Notes: a model not told the origin generated them from the letters alone. Shown: positions 1-11,631, counted from the stretch's first letter. The stretch: DNA of 64,000 nucleotides from Rotaria sp. Silwood1 (GCA_905250075.1 CAJNOP010000219.1:234989-298988); one strand, 5' to 3'. A program made the numbers and translations.

Positions 1-182
1 AAATTGTTTTGTGATTTGTTCAAATATTTCAGAAAAGAATAAAAACAAATGAGAAATTTATCAATCGATTAGAATTTTTTGTATGCGAACGTCGATTTAA
101 GAATTATTTCTTGGCATAGATTTGATATTTGAGTAGTCCGAAAATATCATCAAAAGTTAAAGTTTATAAGTTAAAACTGAAG

Positions 183-405
183 AAAAACGCATTTTATGAC
201 TATTATGACTAAAAATCTGAATAAAATTAGGATTGAAATCGAATTTCCTGTTTTTTTTTACACAGATACAATTGCATCTTTCTAGTATGCAGGTTCGGGT
301 TTGCTCTTATCATTGAGAGTTTAATTTTCATTTTTCCGAAAGATATCAGTGGGCAGCTCAAAAGAATTGTTTAAATATTCCCAACCTAACATGCAAAAGA
401 AAATC
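183..405 (+). repeat. Dispersed direct repeat, copy A
   Basis: About 225 bases here align in the same orientation with 5423-5650. Shared blocks include ACTAAAAATCTGAATAAAAT, the CTAGTATG(C/T)AGGTTCG segment and TTGTTTAAATATTC. The two copies flank the nuclear receptor gene. The repeat has no recognised family and no coding potential. Confidence 0.7.
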
Positions 406-504
406 GTTAAATCATTTCTGAGACAATCTGATTGAGAGATCAATTTCAACCAATTTCATGTATGAATCGTTCGATCAAAACAAACAACGATATAAATAAT
501 TACT

Positions 505-1078
505 ATATACAAGGTAGCCATAAGTAAGAAAACGGAGAAAAAATTGTATATCTCCATTAGAGCTCGAGCAAATGAGCCGATTTTTTTTTCACTAATAAAT
601 GCATTTCCAAGCCTTTTATCCATAAAGACAAACTTGAAGAGGCTCTTTGTTAAGTATCATCAGAGATCTCAACAAAAACATTTTACATTTTCACACATAG
701 GAGAAAAAAAATAATTTACTGAACAAAGGACCTTTCTAGACATGTCTTTGTGTATATAAAGTTTGAACAAGCCTCTTTATAGGTAAAAAGATCAGCTCAT
801 TTGCTCGAGTCGTAATAGAGCTATTCAATTTTTTTTTCGGTAAAGTGACTTTTGTAGCATCTTGTATATTGTTGTTTTACCCTATTTGTGAAAAAGTAAA
901 ATTTTTTTGTTGAGATTCCTGGTGATACTCAACAAAGAGTCTTTCCAAGCTTGTTCTCATGGATATAAAGCTTGGACATGTATTTATTAGTAGTAAAAAA
1001 ATCAGCTCATTTACTGGAGCTCTAATGGGGATATACAATTTTTTCTCCATTTCCTTACTTATGGGCCACCCTATATAT
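505..1078. mobile_element. Foldback MITE-like element with three arms
   Basis: The left arm (about 505-690) is matched in inverted orientation by 873-1078. A third, more diverged inverted arm lies at about 715-868. The outer tips pair as TATACAAGGTAGCCATAAGTAAG against CTTACTTATGGGCCACCCTATATA. Each arm carries a recognisable core (CTCATTTGCTCGAG and variants). No transposase is encoded. It reads as a non-autonomous foldback element, possibly with one arm duplicated inside. Confidence 0.7.
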
Positions 1079-1752
1079 ATATATTTGATATAAAGAATTA
1101 TTAGCGAATTCATAGGTTATTTTGTATGTAATATTGATATGTCTGAGCATGGACAAGAATATAAAATAATTTTAACCAACTTGAAGTCCTCAATAGAATA
1201 TTATATAATCTTTGTTTATTTTTGTTCATGAACAAAGTTAATCATATGACATTATGATCTTTCATCTCAGCTTTTCATATAATAAAAGAGACTTATATAG
1301 GTGGACACTTTTTTTTCAACGTTCAACATTATTTTGTGCGACACAAATATTTCTATGTTAAGATGACTAAATTCACACGAGATCATCTGTTCTTGATAAA
1401 AATCATAAATAATTGAAAAATAAAGTTTAATGAGAGAAGGATAATCTTCATAAATATATGTTTCCGAACATTATTACTTGATCAAGTTTACATAAATCCT
1501 TATTGTTTCAAAGTAGATTTTCATAACAAAAAAAAAATTTGAAAATTTTCTATCGATTCTTTAGAAGAAAAATAATGTCGTACATGACACTATTTGTATT
1601 AAAAAATTACTTTATATGTATGATATAAAATAATATTTAAATACATATCTTCAGCAAGTATTCAACATATTTGATATTCTTGTAGAAAGTTTTTGTTTCA
1701 ATTTTTCGATCGACATTAGGAGAAATATAATGTACTATACACTATTATTTTC

Positions 1753-1939
1753 ATGTAGTTCAGTGGCGTACGCAGAAATTTTTCAAGGGGGGGCCCAACT
1801 TCGTAGGGGGGCCGGCCATGGCACAAAAAATTTTTTATCACGTGAAAATATTTTTTCCTGTACCCCCCTCCAGGACTTTTTCGTCTCAAGGGGGGGCCCG
1901 GGCCCCCTCGCCCCCCCTGCGTACGCCACTGATGTAGTT
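1753..1939. mobile_element. hAT-type MITE with 8-bp target duplication
   Basis: A 171-bp body (1761-1931) starts CAGTGGCGTACGCAG and ends CTGCGTACGCCACTG, a perfect 15-bp terminal inverted repeat. It is flanked by the 8-bp direct duplication ATGTAGTT at 1753-1760 and 1932-1939. CAGTG-type termini with 8-bp duplications are typical of the hAT superfamily. The inside is G/C-tract rich and unlike the AT-rich surroundings, and it carries no gene. Short open frames crossing it are chance. Confidence 0.92.
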
Positions 1940-3455
1940 TAACTTAAACTCATTGCTATTTTTTTCTGCTGTTGTGCAGAGAGAAAAGAAGATTTTTTGA
2001 CACGACCTACTATAAAGTACACATTTTTCGACGTGTCGATTTTCTTTCGCCGGCGAGAGAAAGACAAAAAAACCGTATGGTTGTTTTTTTCTCCTTTCAT
2101 TTCTTTTCTTGCTCCTCGAGTATCTTATCCGTCTGAAGGTAAGTTTCTTGAAGTTAAAAATTAAATGTAGAACAACCATTTGAAGTATGATTTTTATTGG
2201 GAATAAGACAGACACATAGTAAAAAAAGTATGATGATGAGTTGAAGTGTTTCAGTTGAAACTGCTGCAAAAGTCGAGCAAAAATTAGATTGATTTGAATT
2301 ACACATGAGTCAATAGCGCTTATGACACTTATTACGTATATATATATATATATATAGTTTTTAACTTTTTAGAATTTTTTTTAGTGAAAAAATTAAAGAA
2401 ACAAAACTTATTCTAATTTACGTTGAGTATTCTTAGTTAAAATTATTGTATCCACATGAGTTTGGCAACATTTGATTGTCGAAATCCAATTAGACTTGTT
2501 TTCACAAGATTCACTTGTAATCAGACTGATACTTTTGCTTTCTTTTTTTTTTTTGTTACATGGAATTTAAATCATACGATCAATAGGAAAAAAGTTATGC
2601 ATCGTTAGCATTATTGAAAAAAACACATTGTTCGTATCAATGACAAGATAGAATCATATAATGAAAATTTAACTGCAAAAAAAAGGAATCAGAATAATAA
2701 AAAAAAACTGCATCAAATGACCTGTTTTTATTTTTGTCAAAAAAATATTTCCTGTCACAATCTAATCTATACGTGTCTCAGTGCAAAGTTAAGTAAACGC
2801 TAGCTAAGGTGGAATGTCGATTACATTTTAAGAGAATATTTCTTCTGTCAAGAATCAGATTATTGAGTACGATTTTTTTTAACCTGATGCTGAATATTGT
2901 ATTTACTTAATAAAAAGGCAAATTTTTTGCAGTAAAAACTTCAAAATAGGATTCTATTTTGCAATTGATGTAGAAAAAAAATATTTTCTCAACAATGTTA
3001 AGAATAGGTAAATATTTTTTTCTTCTATTGATTTGATTGTTCGAATGCTATGGGAACAACAGTTTGAAGTCTTACTGCAAAAAAAGAGATAGATTTGCAA
3101 GATAAAGGTTTTAGTCTGATAAAAAATGAATCTTGTGAAAAAAAAGTCAAAGTGTACTACGACTATCAAATGTTACCAAACTCATGTAGATACAACAATT
3201 TTAGCCAAAAATACTTAGCATAAATTAGAATAAGTATTGTTTTTTCTTAAATTTTTTTTGCTTAATATAAGATCTAAAAAAAATATTCATAATCAGTGTC
3301 GTGAGCTCAATGCACTCATGTATAATTCAAGTCAATCTAAGTTTTGCTCGACTTTTGTATTAGTCGTACTGTACAATATTTCATAATCATCATTTGAATA
3401 TTTTTCATTCATTTTCTAGATTAAAATCAATTTAAAAAAAAAACATGTTCTCATT
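1940..3455. other. Intergenic, no gene seen
   Basis: AT-rich spacer upstream of the nuclear receptor, with homopolymer runs and a short (TA)n tract near 2338-2356. The open frames are short and lack coding character. Together with 1079-1752 it holds nothing identifiable besides the MITE between them. Confidence 0.6.
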
Positions 3456-5269
3456 ATGAAAAGATCATCGTCAAATAAATCAATTGATAAAAAACGACAG
3501 TCAACAGTAGTATCAACTGAATGTAAAATTTGTGGAGATTCAGCTGTACATTCATTTTTTGGTGTTGTATCATGTAATTCATGTAAAGTATTTTTTAAAC
3601 GAAATGCTCAACAAAGACAGGTCAATGGAAAATAATCAATTTGATTTCGATTATATTCATTGTTTGTTTTTCTTCAGAAATTATTGAAATGTTATTGGAA
3701 TGGTGATTGTGAAATAAATATCAATACTCGTCATGTATGTGCTTCTTGTCGACTTTGTAAATGTTTTATGAATGGTATGCAAGCTGAAATGATTCGAGGA
3801 TCTTATTCAAAAAGATATATAATACGGAAAAAAACAAATGATATGGTTAATCCAACACAAACAACAACATCAACAGTTGTAGCTAGATTAAATCAACTTG
3901 AACAGGTGAGATTATATCTGATTGTTTTATTTTAAAAATAGTTTCACAATCAGTTTAATTTAAAAGTTTGAAAAATTGGATTTATTATTTTCTTTAAAAA
4001 TAAAAACTTACAACTATTTTTCTTTCAAATTTAATTCTAAAGAAAAACTTTTGAAATTTTTACAACGGATAGATCTGATGAAATCAAAAAAAAACAACAA
4101 ATCCACTGTTCATTTTTTATGTGCATTCTTATTTTGTATGGAACTCATAATAAAAAAGAAATGAGTTTAAGGTTGAATGTGAGTTTTGGAGGTTTCTTTT
4201 TTCGTTACAAGCATGACCTCTTTCAGGTGTCCAGTCGCCTACATATTGGAATGATTGACAGTAGATTTTCTAATCTTGGTGAAATTTAACTCACATTCAC
4301 ATGTTTTATTTGTAGCGAGTGAAAAAGTTATATACAGGATGTTGAACACGAAGGAAATATTCATGAGTAAAAACATCAACAATCATATAGTGAACGAAGA
4401 GAACTGTTATGATTGCATATGGATAAAATGTAAATTATGATATGAATCCCTTTCTTTTTCGTTATTGAAATGTTCACAAATCATTTTTTGTTTTTTTTCT
4501 TTTTATTCATATTTAGTTTCCAACTTTGAATCTTTTACAATCAGATCAATCAACATTAACTGTCGATCAATGGAATCTTCTCTCAAATTTATCACATTGT
4601 TATAATGAACATAGTGGATTATCAATTGGTGAAAATTTTATGTATCAACAAAATAAATTACCTCTTAAATTACGTTTTAAAAGTGCACCAGTAATAGAAT
4701 TTTTTCGAATGGAATTAGATCAAACTCAATTATTATATAAAAACAATCGAGATTTTGTGGATTTATCTGAAGATGATCGTTCTATTTTACTTCATTATTC
4801 ATTTAAATATACAGCAACTATTTCTGCAAATTTCATTTATCATCAAATTGGATTATGTAATTATCCTGCTTTTTATGATACTGTTGCATTAGTTAGTAAT
4901 CCAGATGTAGCAATTGCTACTAAACGTATACAAAGTCTACTTAATTTTGATATAATAACTATGAAATTATTTCTTGCTATTCTTTCTTTCTCAACAATCA
5001 GTTATATAACTGATACAAGTACTTCTTCAAAAAATTACACAAATATGAAACAAATTTTAAATATTCAAGATAGATATATTGAATTAACATGGAAATATTT
5101 ACTCTATAAAAATACATATGGGGAAGTTATTAAATATTTTTCTGATTTGGTTCGATATTTCTTTGCTATTCATGATGCTTTAATTAAAGCACGGACTGTT
5201 CAATGGTTGGCAGATGAAATAGATTCTCTTGTGAAACAGACTAAACGAACTTTAATATCCGATAAATAA
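3456..5269 (+). CDS. Nuclear hormone receptor (divergent), 3 exons
   Basis: Three exons, 3456-3620, 3678-3905 and 4517-5269, join in phase 0 to give about 381 aa. The introns are 57 and 611 bases, both GT-AG. The DNA-binding domain spans about residues 23-96. Finger 1 cysteines are C23, C26, C40 and C43 (C-x2-C-x13-C-x2-C) and finger 2 cysteines are C60, C66, C76 and C79 (C-x5-C-x9-C-x2-C), the classic receptor spacing. The P-box reads CNSCKVFFKR where many receptors have CEGCK. Residues 130-381 form a helical ligand-binding-type domain with a helix 3-5-like stretch around DFVDLSEDDRSILLHYSF. The gene should act in the nucleus as a zinc-dependent transcription factor. Ligand and orthology group cannot be told; it looks lineage-specific. 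The ATG was chosen because it is the first in-frame start before the fingers. The upstream ATG at 3445 is closed by a stop after four codons. Confidence 0.9.
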
Positions 5270-5422
5270 GTGTTTTCTTTTTGTATTATATCAATTGTAT
5301 CTATATGACTTTGAATTTTTATGTTGTAGTTTTTTGTTTGAATGTTAGACACTAAGAAAGAAAAGATAGATTTTAATCGAAAAATCTTTTGACACTCGAT
5401 TATTGTATATTAAAATTGGTGA

Positions 5423-5650
5423 AAAATACGTTTTATAGTTATTGTAACTAAAAATCTGAATAAAATAAGGATTAAACTCAAATTTTTTGGCATTTTGTTT
5501 GTTTTTAGATGAGTACTAAGGGCATGTTCTAGTATGTAGGTTCGATTTTGCTCGTATCATTGAGACTTTCACTTTGATTTTTCAGAAAGATATGAATGGG
5601 TAGTTGAAAAGACTTGTTTAAATATTCTCAAACTAGCATGTGAAACGAAG
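5423..5650 (+). repeat. Dispersed direct repeat, copy B
   Basis: Same-orientation partner of 183-405, with an estimated identity of 75 to 80 percent by eye. It starts about 150 bases after the receptor stop codon. The pair brackets the receptor gene. Confidence 0.7.
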
Positions 5651-7073
5651 TCACTATAATCAGATTTGAATCAATTTATTTCGAAGTTATCATAGAATTT
5701 CCATACAGATAAATTATTTTCGTTTCAATTTGATTGAAAAATCAATGTCATGTATTTAAATTTCGGTTAAAATCAACAAATATGTACTTTACTATTATAT
5801 ATAATTCATCGAAATCAATTATTTACTAAATTGAAATAAAACTATACATAGAAATTGTTAAAAATCAATTTTAATCTTAAATAAATAGATAAGTTGGTAT
5901 CATAATATCGAACGAAAAAACATCAAACTAGAATTATCGATTATTTTTTTGTTTATGAAATAGTTCGAGAATTTTTTACAATAAAAGAAGAAACAGAACA
6001 ATGAATATGAGAGAAAATCATCTTGAAGAATGAAGATGAGTACGAACTGTCAAAATCGATTTGAACTTCCGTTAAAGAAGTGTCATCAAATGACTTGTAC
6101 ATCAATAAATAACAAAGTTCTTTTCTAAGATTGGCTACTTGTACTGATCCTCACCTACTACTATCAAATCGACTTATAAGTGTTGATGAAGATTGATAAT
6201 GAACATGTTCTTAGAAGTGTACTCGTTCATATTTTATTTGAGATAAAGACATACTCTAAATGTTGATTTTTGTATCCACAATAAAGTTTTATAATTTTAG
6301 ACTTAAAGATTCTTTGCTATCAATTTCATGAGACATAACTGTTTCGTTTGACCTATCGAATCTAAATTTAAATTATTTTGATTACACAATTAACTAATAT
6401 TGACTTTGTCTAAGAACTGTTTGTATATTGTTTTCTATTGATATTACATGTATGCAAACGGTTTCATATAACATTTCGACATGTTCAAATGAATGTGTCA
6501 GAGGAAATAATGTCGAAGATAGACATAGGATTTTTCTTATTTTTTTTTTTCGGAAATTTTTATTCATAAATTGCTCAAGAAACTAATCGAAATTTTGAAT
6601 GATCTTCATCAATACTTGTTGTAACTTTCAAACATTTGACTGACTTCCATATACAATTACTTCGTTTGGTATCACATTCATTTTTGCCGATATGTCATCA
6701 GAGAATCGATGATGAAGTTTATCTATATTTTCTATTCATTACAATCTCTTGATGTATTAATTTACTATTCGAGCAACATGTGTCAAAGGTTCGGAATCAA
6801 TCGAACAAGATGCACAGATATCAATTCAAAAACCATTCATCTACTGTGGAAAGACATCTAACATGCGAGATCTACTATCAACAAAAGAACAATCAAAGAA
6901 GACTCATCATATTGATTGGGTGTGAGTTACAATTGAGGTGAAGAGAAGACCAAGAGTCAGATCCACACACTTCAAGAAATAGAATACATGCTCATCATTT
7001 CATCTGTAACGATAATGTTTAATCATACCGACAGGCTAAGAAAAAAAAGAAAAAAAACTAAACTCTACGATGT
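5651..7073. other. Intergenic, no gene seen
   Basis: AT-rich DNA between the receptor and the 3' end of the questin-oxidase-like gene. No open frame of note, RNA gene or clear repeat was found. Confidence 0.55.
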
Positions 7074-7079
7074 TTTATT
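7074..7079 (-). terminator. Poly(A) signal AATAAA
   Basis: TTTATT on the plus strand gives AATAAA on the minus strand, about 40 bases past the stop codon of the gene at 7117-8283. This is the usual place for a polyadenylation signal. Confidence 0.6.
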
Positions 7080-7116
7080 TAAAAAAAAACAATTCAAATT
7101 ATAGAATAAAAATGAA

Positions 7117-8283
7117 CTATGTACGTTTGAGTATATTCAACTGTCGAGGATTAATTGGTCCACCGATCCACATGTTGTCTGTATTTACATTTTCCACAGT
7201 TTTGACAGCTGTTTTCAAGTAAAGTCCATTTTTGATGCCGTAAACAGTTTCTGCATCTCTCAATGCACGTATAACTTTTACCAGGTGAGAATCTTCGGCT
7301 AATTTTGTGTTCACTGATCGTTCGATAACATAATTCCAATTCTGTGTGTTATCATCAATTTTATAATCGTAGATGAGTTGTTTATTAATCTCAGGTCGAA
7401 GTTGCGATATATAGAGCATACTAGCAATGTAGAAGAATTGCCAAAGAATATGTTCGACAAGTTGTCGATCATTTATATGTGGATATATCATACGAATAGC
7501 ATGCATTGATGTAACCAAATGAAGAAGAAAAAAATCAAAGTCAATTTGATCATGTTTATGTGTAGCACCATAAAGATAAACACTCAAATCGAATAGATCT
7601 TCAATTGTTTTTTCAAGATTGTTTACATTAATTTGCCATTGATCGAAATAAGATAGAACAATATCAATCGATTGTTTTACACTCGGTTCTAGATTGTCAA
7701 CACCTGGTGCGTCAAATAGTGGCAATCGATTATCTGAACGAAGATCTTTGAAGATTTCCAGAATTGATTTCGAGCCAGCTTTTGGTGCTTTCAATTTATC
7801 GATAAATTCATGATGATAGTTGTAGCACACTGCAGTTAGTGTCAATGCTTCAGAAGCTACTATTCGACTATTCAATTCGAATACATAGCCAATATGAATA
7901 AGAGGATGAGCTAAACCACTGACTACGCTGTTGATCATCGGCTCTGATTTATTGTCTAGTAATAATTCGAAGAACTTTTGCTGCCAATTGTTTCCACTAG
8001 CTGTCAATTCTTGATCAAAGAAATCTCGATATGCTTTGCAGAAACGTTCATCACCGAGTGATTGTCGCCAATTGACTCTAGTGATTTCGTGTGGTGAAGC
8101 TTCGTACGGAGAGACATCTTTACACATAAGTTTGTAAAGTTGTTCGAGTCTATCATCAGTAGCACCCAAAAAATAGAGAGATGCTAAATGATGTGCAATA
8201 TGAGTGTGAAAACCACGATGATCAAGAACTTGATAATGGGCATATGCATCTGCCAACAGCTTGTCAAGTACAGTGCGACTCAT
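7117..8283 (-). CDS. Questin-oxidase-like protein (DUF4243 family)
   Basis: A single uninterrupted exon encodes 388 aa. The N-terminal third holds HHLASLYFLGA (residues 31-41) and the middle holds GLAHPLIHIGYVFEL (123-137) followed by EALTLTAV (145-152). These His-rich helical motifs are characteristic of the questin oxidase-like family (fungal GedK and AflY relatives, plus bacterial members). Characterised fungal members act as oxygenases on anthraquinone-type polyketides; the substrate here is unknown. There is no signal peptide or membrane segment, so a cytosolic location is likely. The lack of introns, while the neighbouring animal genes at 3.5 kb and 14 kb are spliced, and the mainly fungal/bacterial family distribution suggest horizontal acquisition, a frequent event in bdelloids. 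The frame is intact and the length is near the usual 350 to 450 aa, so it is probably functional. It lies divergently to the SDR gene. Confidence 0.82.
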   Translation of the reverse strand: MSRTVLDKLLADAYAHYQVLDHRGFHTHIAHHLASLYFLGATDDRLEQLYKLMCKDVSPYEASPHEITRVNWRQSLGDERFCKAYRDFFDQELTASGNNWQQKFFELLLDNKSEPMINSVVSGLAHPLIHIGYVFELNSRIVASEALTLTAVCYNYHHEFIDKLKAPKAGSKSILEIFKDLRSDNRLPLFDAPGVDNLEPSVKQSIDIVLSYFDQWQINVNNLEKTIEDLFDLSVYLYGATHKHDQIDFDFFLLHLVTSMHAIRMIYPHINDRQLVEHILWQFFYIASMLYISQLRPEINKQLIYDYKIDDNTQNWNYVIERSVNTKLAEDSHLVKVIRALRDAETVYGIKNGLYLKTAVKTVENVNTDNMWIGGPINPRQLNILKRT

Positions 8284-9317
8284 CGAAGGTAAATGAATGT
8301 AGAAAGTAACGTTTGTCGACTGTTAAATTTGTGATGTATGTATATAAGGATGTGCAATATTTTGCATCGTCATCTACACTAAGCCTTTTTTTTTGCTCGT
8401 TCTCTCCACATAACATTTTTATGTTGTGTAGATGAAGAAAAGAAATAAAACACTGCCGTCTTTTTCTTTTCTCTAATTCTTCTCTTCTGATGTGCTTATG
8501 CTGACACTAGTTGCTCATTTTCTAGTGAGTAATTGATTCGATAAAAAAGTGTGTGAGTGAACTTCCAATCAGAACTAAACACAGATATCGTGCTGATATT
8601 TAATTAGAGTATATTAACTGAACTTTAGAGTATTACAATAATAAAATTTGATATACTGTATACCTGATTCTGTAGGTTTTTTCAATCAAAAGTGAGCTTC
8701 ACACGAAAGATGGCATTATAGTGCTGCCATGACAGTTACGATCGTGACTGTGACGTATGAAAGTACTATTTATTGTAATACTGAGACGTCTTTTCGTCAA
8801 TGATTGATGAGACGAGAGGCATTCGAATATAATAGATTCGAACACTTGAAGTAAGGAAGTACTATAATGAGATTCAAGTTTTCTTGTTCCTACTCATCGT
8901 CGTTTTTAGTAATTGGTTTTTTCGTTGACAAATTATTGAGCAGTGTACGTATGTCAGATAAAATATAATCGGTGTGATGCTCGCATCAAAAGCAAATTCA
9001 TTAAAAATGTTGCTATTCTATGATATTGTTTGGCATACTCTCACTTGTTTTATGATTATCTTTGAAGCTCGTGCAATATTGATTCTTTTTCTCTTACACA
9101 GTTACAAGTGATTCATTTTCTTATCCTGTATAACTCTAAGCAAATAACAAGGTCATGTACACATGTACGCTGTGTTTATTGAGACTTCATATCGCATTCT
9201 ACGACATTTTGTTGTTATTATATAGAACGTCGATATGCACCGAACACACTTCATGTAATAATATAGATTAATCATTATAGATATTCAATAGGATTGTTGT
9301 GTTATTAGTCGACGACA
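8284..9317. other. Divergent intergenic region
   Basis: About 1 kb separates two genes transcribed away from each other, so both promoters should lie here. A TTATATA-like element on the minus strand near 8339-8346 could serve the questin-oxidase-like gene. No clear TATA box was found for the plus-strand gene. No other feature seen. Confidence 0.5.
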
Positions 9318-10295
9318 ATGTATTGGAGTCTTGTCTTGATTTTCATTTTCTATATTACATATCGAATATATCGACATTTTTTCCCAACACCAAATATTAA
9401 TCCTCGTGGTAAATATGTGTTAATTAGTGGTTGCGATACTGGATTCGGCTACCAATTGGCTATTGAACTAGACAAAGATGGTTTTCACGTTCTTGCTGGT
9501 GTTTATAATCCAAATAACCAAGATTCATTAAGTCGTCAACTGTCGTCACGAGCAACCGTATTTTCTCTTGATATTACTAAGCAGGAAGATATTGACAAGG
9601 TCTTTGCTCTTGTTCAGAGTAAAACTAATGTTCTCCATGCTCTCGTTAACAATGCAGGTGTGGGTAAAACTGGATTTATCGATTGGATATCTATGGACTT
9701 TTTACGTAACATTATGGAAGTGAACTTTTTCGGACATGTTATGATGACGAAAAAATTTTTACCTTTACTGATTTCCAAGCAAGATTCACGTGTGGTGAAT
9801 GTTTCTTCGGTCGCCGGATATTTTGCTGGACCAAATATGTCGGCGTATGCTGCTTCAAAATTTGCTCTCGAATCTTTTTCGGATTGTCTCCGTCGTGAGA
9901 TGTATCCTTGGCATTTACGTGTCAGTATCATTGAACCTGGTTGCATGCGAACGCCGATTATCGAAGATGTTGACAAGGCTATAATCGACCTCTGGAACAA
10001 GGTGCCAGTCGATGTCAAAGATCGTTGGGGAGAAGAATTTTGGAAGGATCAGCTCGAACAGGCTAAAGCCAATATTTTTATTCAACATGCTGAAGATCCG
10101 AACAAAGTAGTGCGCGCCCTTCGACATGCTGTTCTGAACACGGCACCACACATCCGTTATCGACCTGGTTGGCAGTCAAGTTTGGTACTCTTTCCTCTCT
10201 CTCGAGCTCCTACTACCTTAATAGATTGGTTCTTGCAAAAAACAAGTCCTAGTCGAATTCTTCCTGCTGGACTTGAGAAACAAATAAAAGAATAA
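9318..10295 (+). CDS. SDR9C-type retinol/17-beta-hydroxysteroid dehydrogenase
   Basis: An intronless 325-aa short-chain dehydrogenase. Residues 1-20 form a hydrophobic N-terminal membrane anchor. The Rossmann cofactor motif is GCDTGFG (38-44), NNAG is at 111-114, and the catalytic set is Asn136, Ser164, Tyr177 and Lys181 in the YAASK motif. The GCDTGFG variant, the anchor, the WHLRVSIIEPG stretch and the 325-aa length fit the SDR9C branch (RDH5/RDH16/HSD17B6/DHRS9, with BDH1). Members oxidise or reduce retinoids, sterols or hydroxybutyrate with NAD(H) at ER or mitochondrial membranes. The exact substrate cannot be read from sequence. All catalytic residues are present and the frame is open. 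An AATAAA overlaps the stop codon. An antisense open frame across the gene is a shadow. Confidence 0.9.
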   Translation: MYWSLVLIFIFYITYRIYRHFFPTPNINPRGKYVLISGCDTGFGYQLAIELDKDGFHVLAGVYNPNNQDSLSRQLSSRATVFSLDITKQEDIDKVFALVQSKTNVLHALVNNAGVGKTGFIDWISMDFLRNIMEVNFFGHVMMTKKFLPLLISKQDSRVVNVSSVAGYFAGPNMSAYAASKFALESFSDCLRREMYPWHLRVSIIEPGCMRTPIIEDVDKAIIDLWNKVPVDVKDRWGEEFWKDQLEQAKANIFIQHAEDPNKVVRALRHAVLNTAPHIRYRPGWQSSLVLFPLSRAPTTLIDWFLQKTSPSRILPAGLEKQIKE

Positions 10296-10387
10296 ATCGT
10301 TTCTACTGATACTGAATGTATAGTTTTTGTTTGTGAAGAAACATCCGCTAGTGTTTGATACTGATAGAGCTGATTTTATTATATTTT

Positions 10388-10655
10388 TCGACCTCTTCTG
10401 AGATACTCTCGAAAAAAACCATTTGAAGGAGTTTCGTTTTGGATCTTTGTGCATAGATAAATTTCATGCTTCTTAGAATGTCATAAGATTTTTAGCGAGA
10501 AAAGTTGTTTTCTTTTCAAGATAATGACTTTGCACATCATTTTCGCTGAAAATTTTAGAACATTCTAAGAATCATGAGATCCAATCATCAGTAAAGTTTC
10601 AGGACGGAATCTCTTCAAACGATTTTTCTCGAGACTATCGTCGAAAAGGTCAAAC
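10388..10655. mobile_element. Foldback hairpin element downstream of SDR gene
   Basis: The arms 10388-10522 and 10525-10655 are inverted copies of each other with hardly any loop. Matching blocks include CTTCTTAGAATGT against ACATTCTAAGAATCATG, and GAGAAAAGTT/AAAATTTTAGC-type inner blocks. Transcribed as RNA it would make a long hairpin. It holds no open frame and reads as a small palindromic MITE. Confidence 0.65.
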
Positions 10656-11631
10656 GTCTGATAAAGCGGTCATAACTGAGGCTCAAGGAGACGATATCTT
10701 TTAGACTTCTGCTAGTTTCAAAGCGGATCTACTTGTATGAATAATATTTGTTCAATCAGTATGGAACATTTGTAGATGCTCCAGTGTTATTTAGTCTATA
10801 AATCGCAATTACAGGTTGTGGAACACACATTAGAAGAAAAACTCATAACCACTGTTACCTTTTCTTACAGACATACTCATGACAAAAGTATTGAAGTGTT
10901 CACCGATTATACTTGATAGTATGTCTGGACACTATTATTGACTGCGCTAAAAAGATATCATATTTATACATCTTACTGTGGGCAGCGCTCACAGGATGAA
11001 ATGCTAGAGTTTTGACCGTAGATTCAGAATACCATTATCATTATTACAGTAATGAAATGGGCGCCTCATTTCTCATGAGAATGTAACTCGTGTAGCCTCT
11101 TGCATTATCAGTGTACTTTTCAACTACGTCGTTAACATGTAGATTCAGCATGAAATAGTAATTTTTTTATTGCATTATTCTTCAGTGGAAAGAAGAATGT
11201 TAGATCTCTAATGACGATCCCTCATCCGACAACGATCAAAATTTAGAATAATTAGAATTTCGAAGAATAAAACAAATGAAATACAAAAAAAAAGAACATA
11301 ATTCGACCTAGAGAATAACCCCGAACAGACATGATAGCAAATTCTTTTCTCACAATGTAAATGTGCGAGTATCAATCATGCAAAAGAACTCGTCGAAATG
11401 TCTAGGAAACAAAACCATATATACTTGACTTAGGTAACGGTGCAAGAAGTTAACCTCTACTTCGCAGACAACAGTATTAATATTATGAGGCAAGCATACG
11501 ACGACCTAAACTATTTTTTTTTTCAAAATAATAGAAGAATGAGTCTCTGTATCTGTTTGAGTCGATGTTCTTTACCAATGAAAAGAAAAACTGTTGAAAC
11601 TGAATTTCGATCTGTTGAAATCTACATCATC
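10656..11631. other. Intergenic, no gene seen
   Basis: AT-rich spacer with no convincing frame or repeat. One short open frame near 11440-11634 shows no family signal. Confidence 0.5.

Noticed and set aside
1730-2269. Frames crossing the GC-rich stretch at 1761-1931
   Set aside because: The stretch is a hAT MITE and the frames begin and end by chance around it.
3976-4440. Frames within the 611-base intron of the nuclear receptor
   Set aside because: Exons 2 and 3 join in phase without them, and the pieces have no receptor-like sequence.
9614-10018. 134-aa antisense frame
   Set aside because: Shadow of the SDR coding sequence on the other strand.
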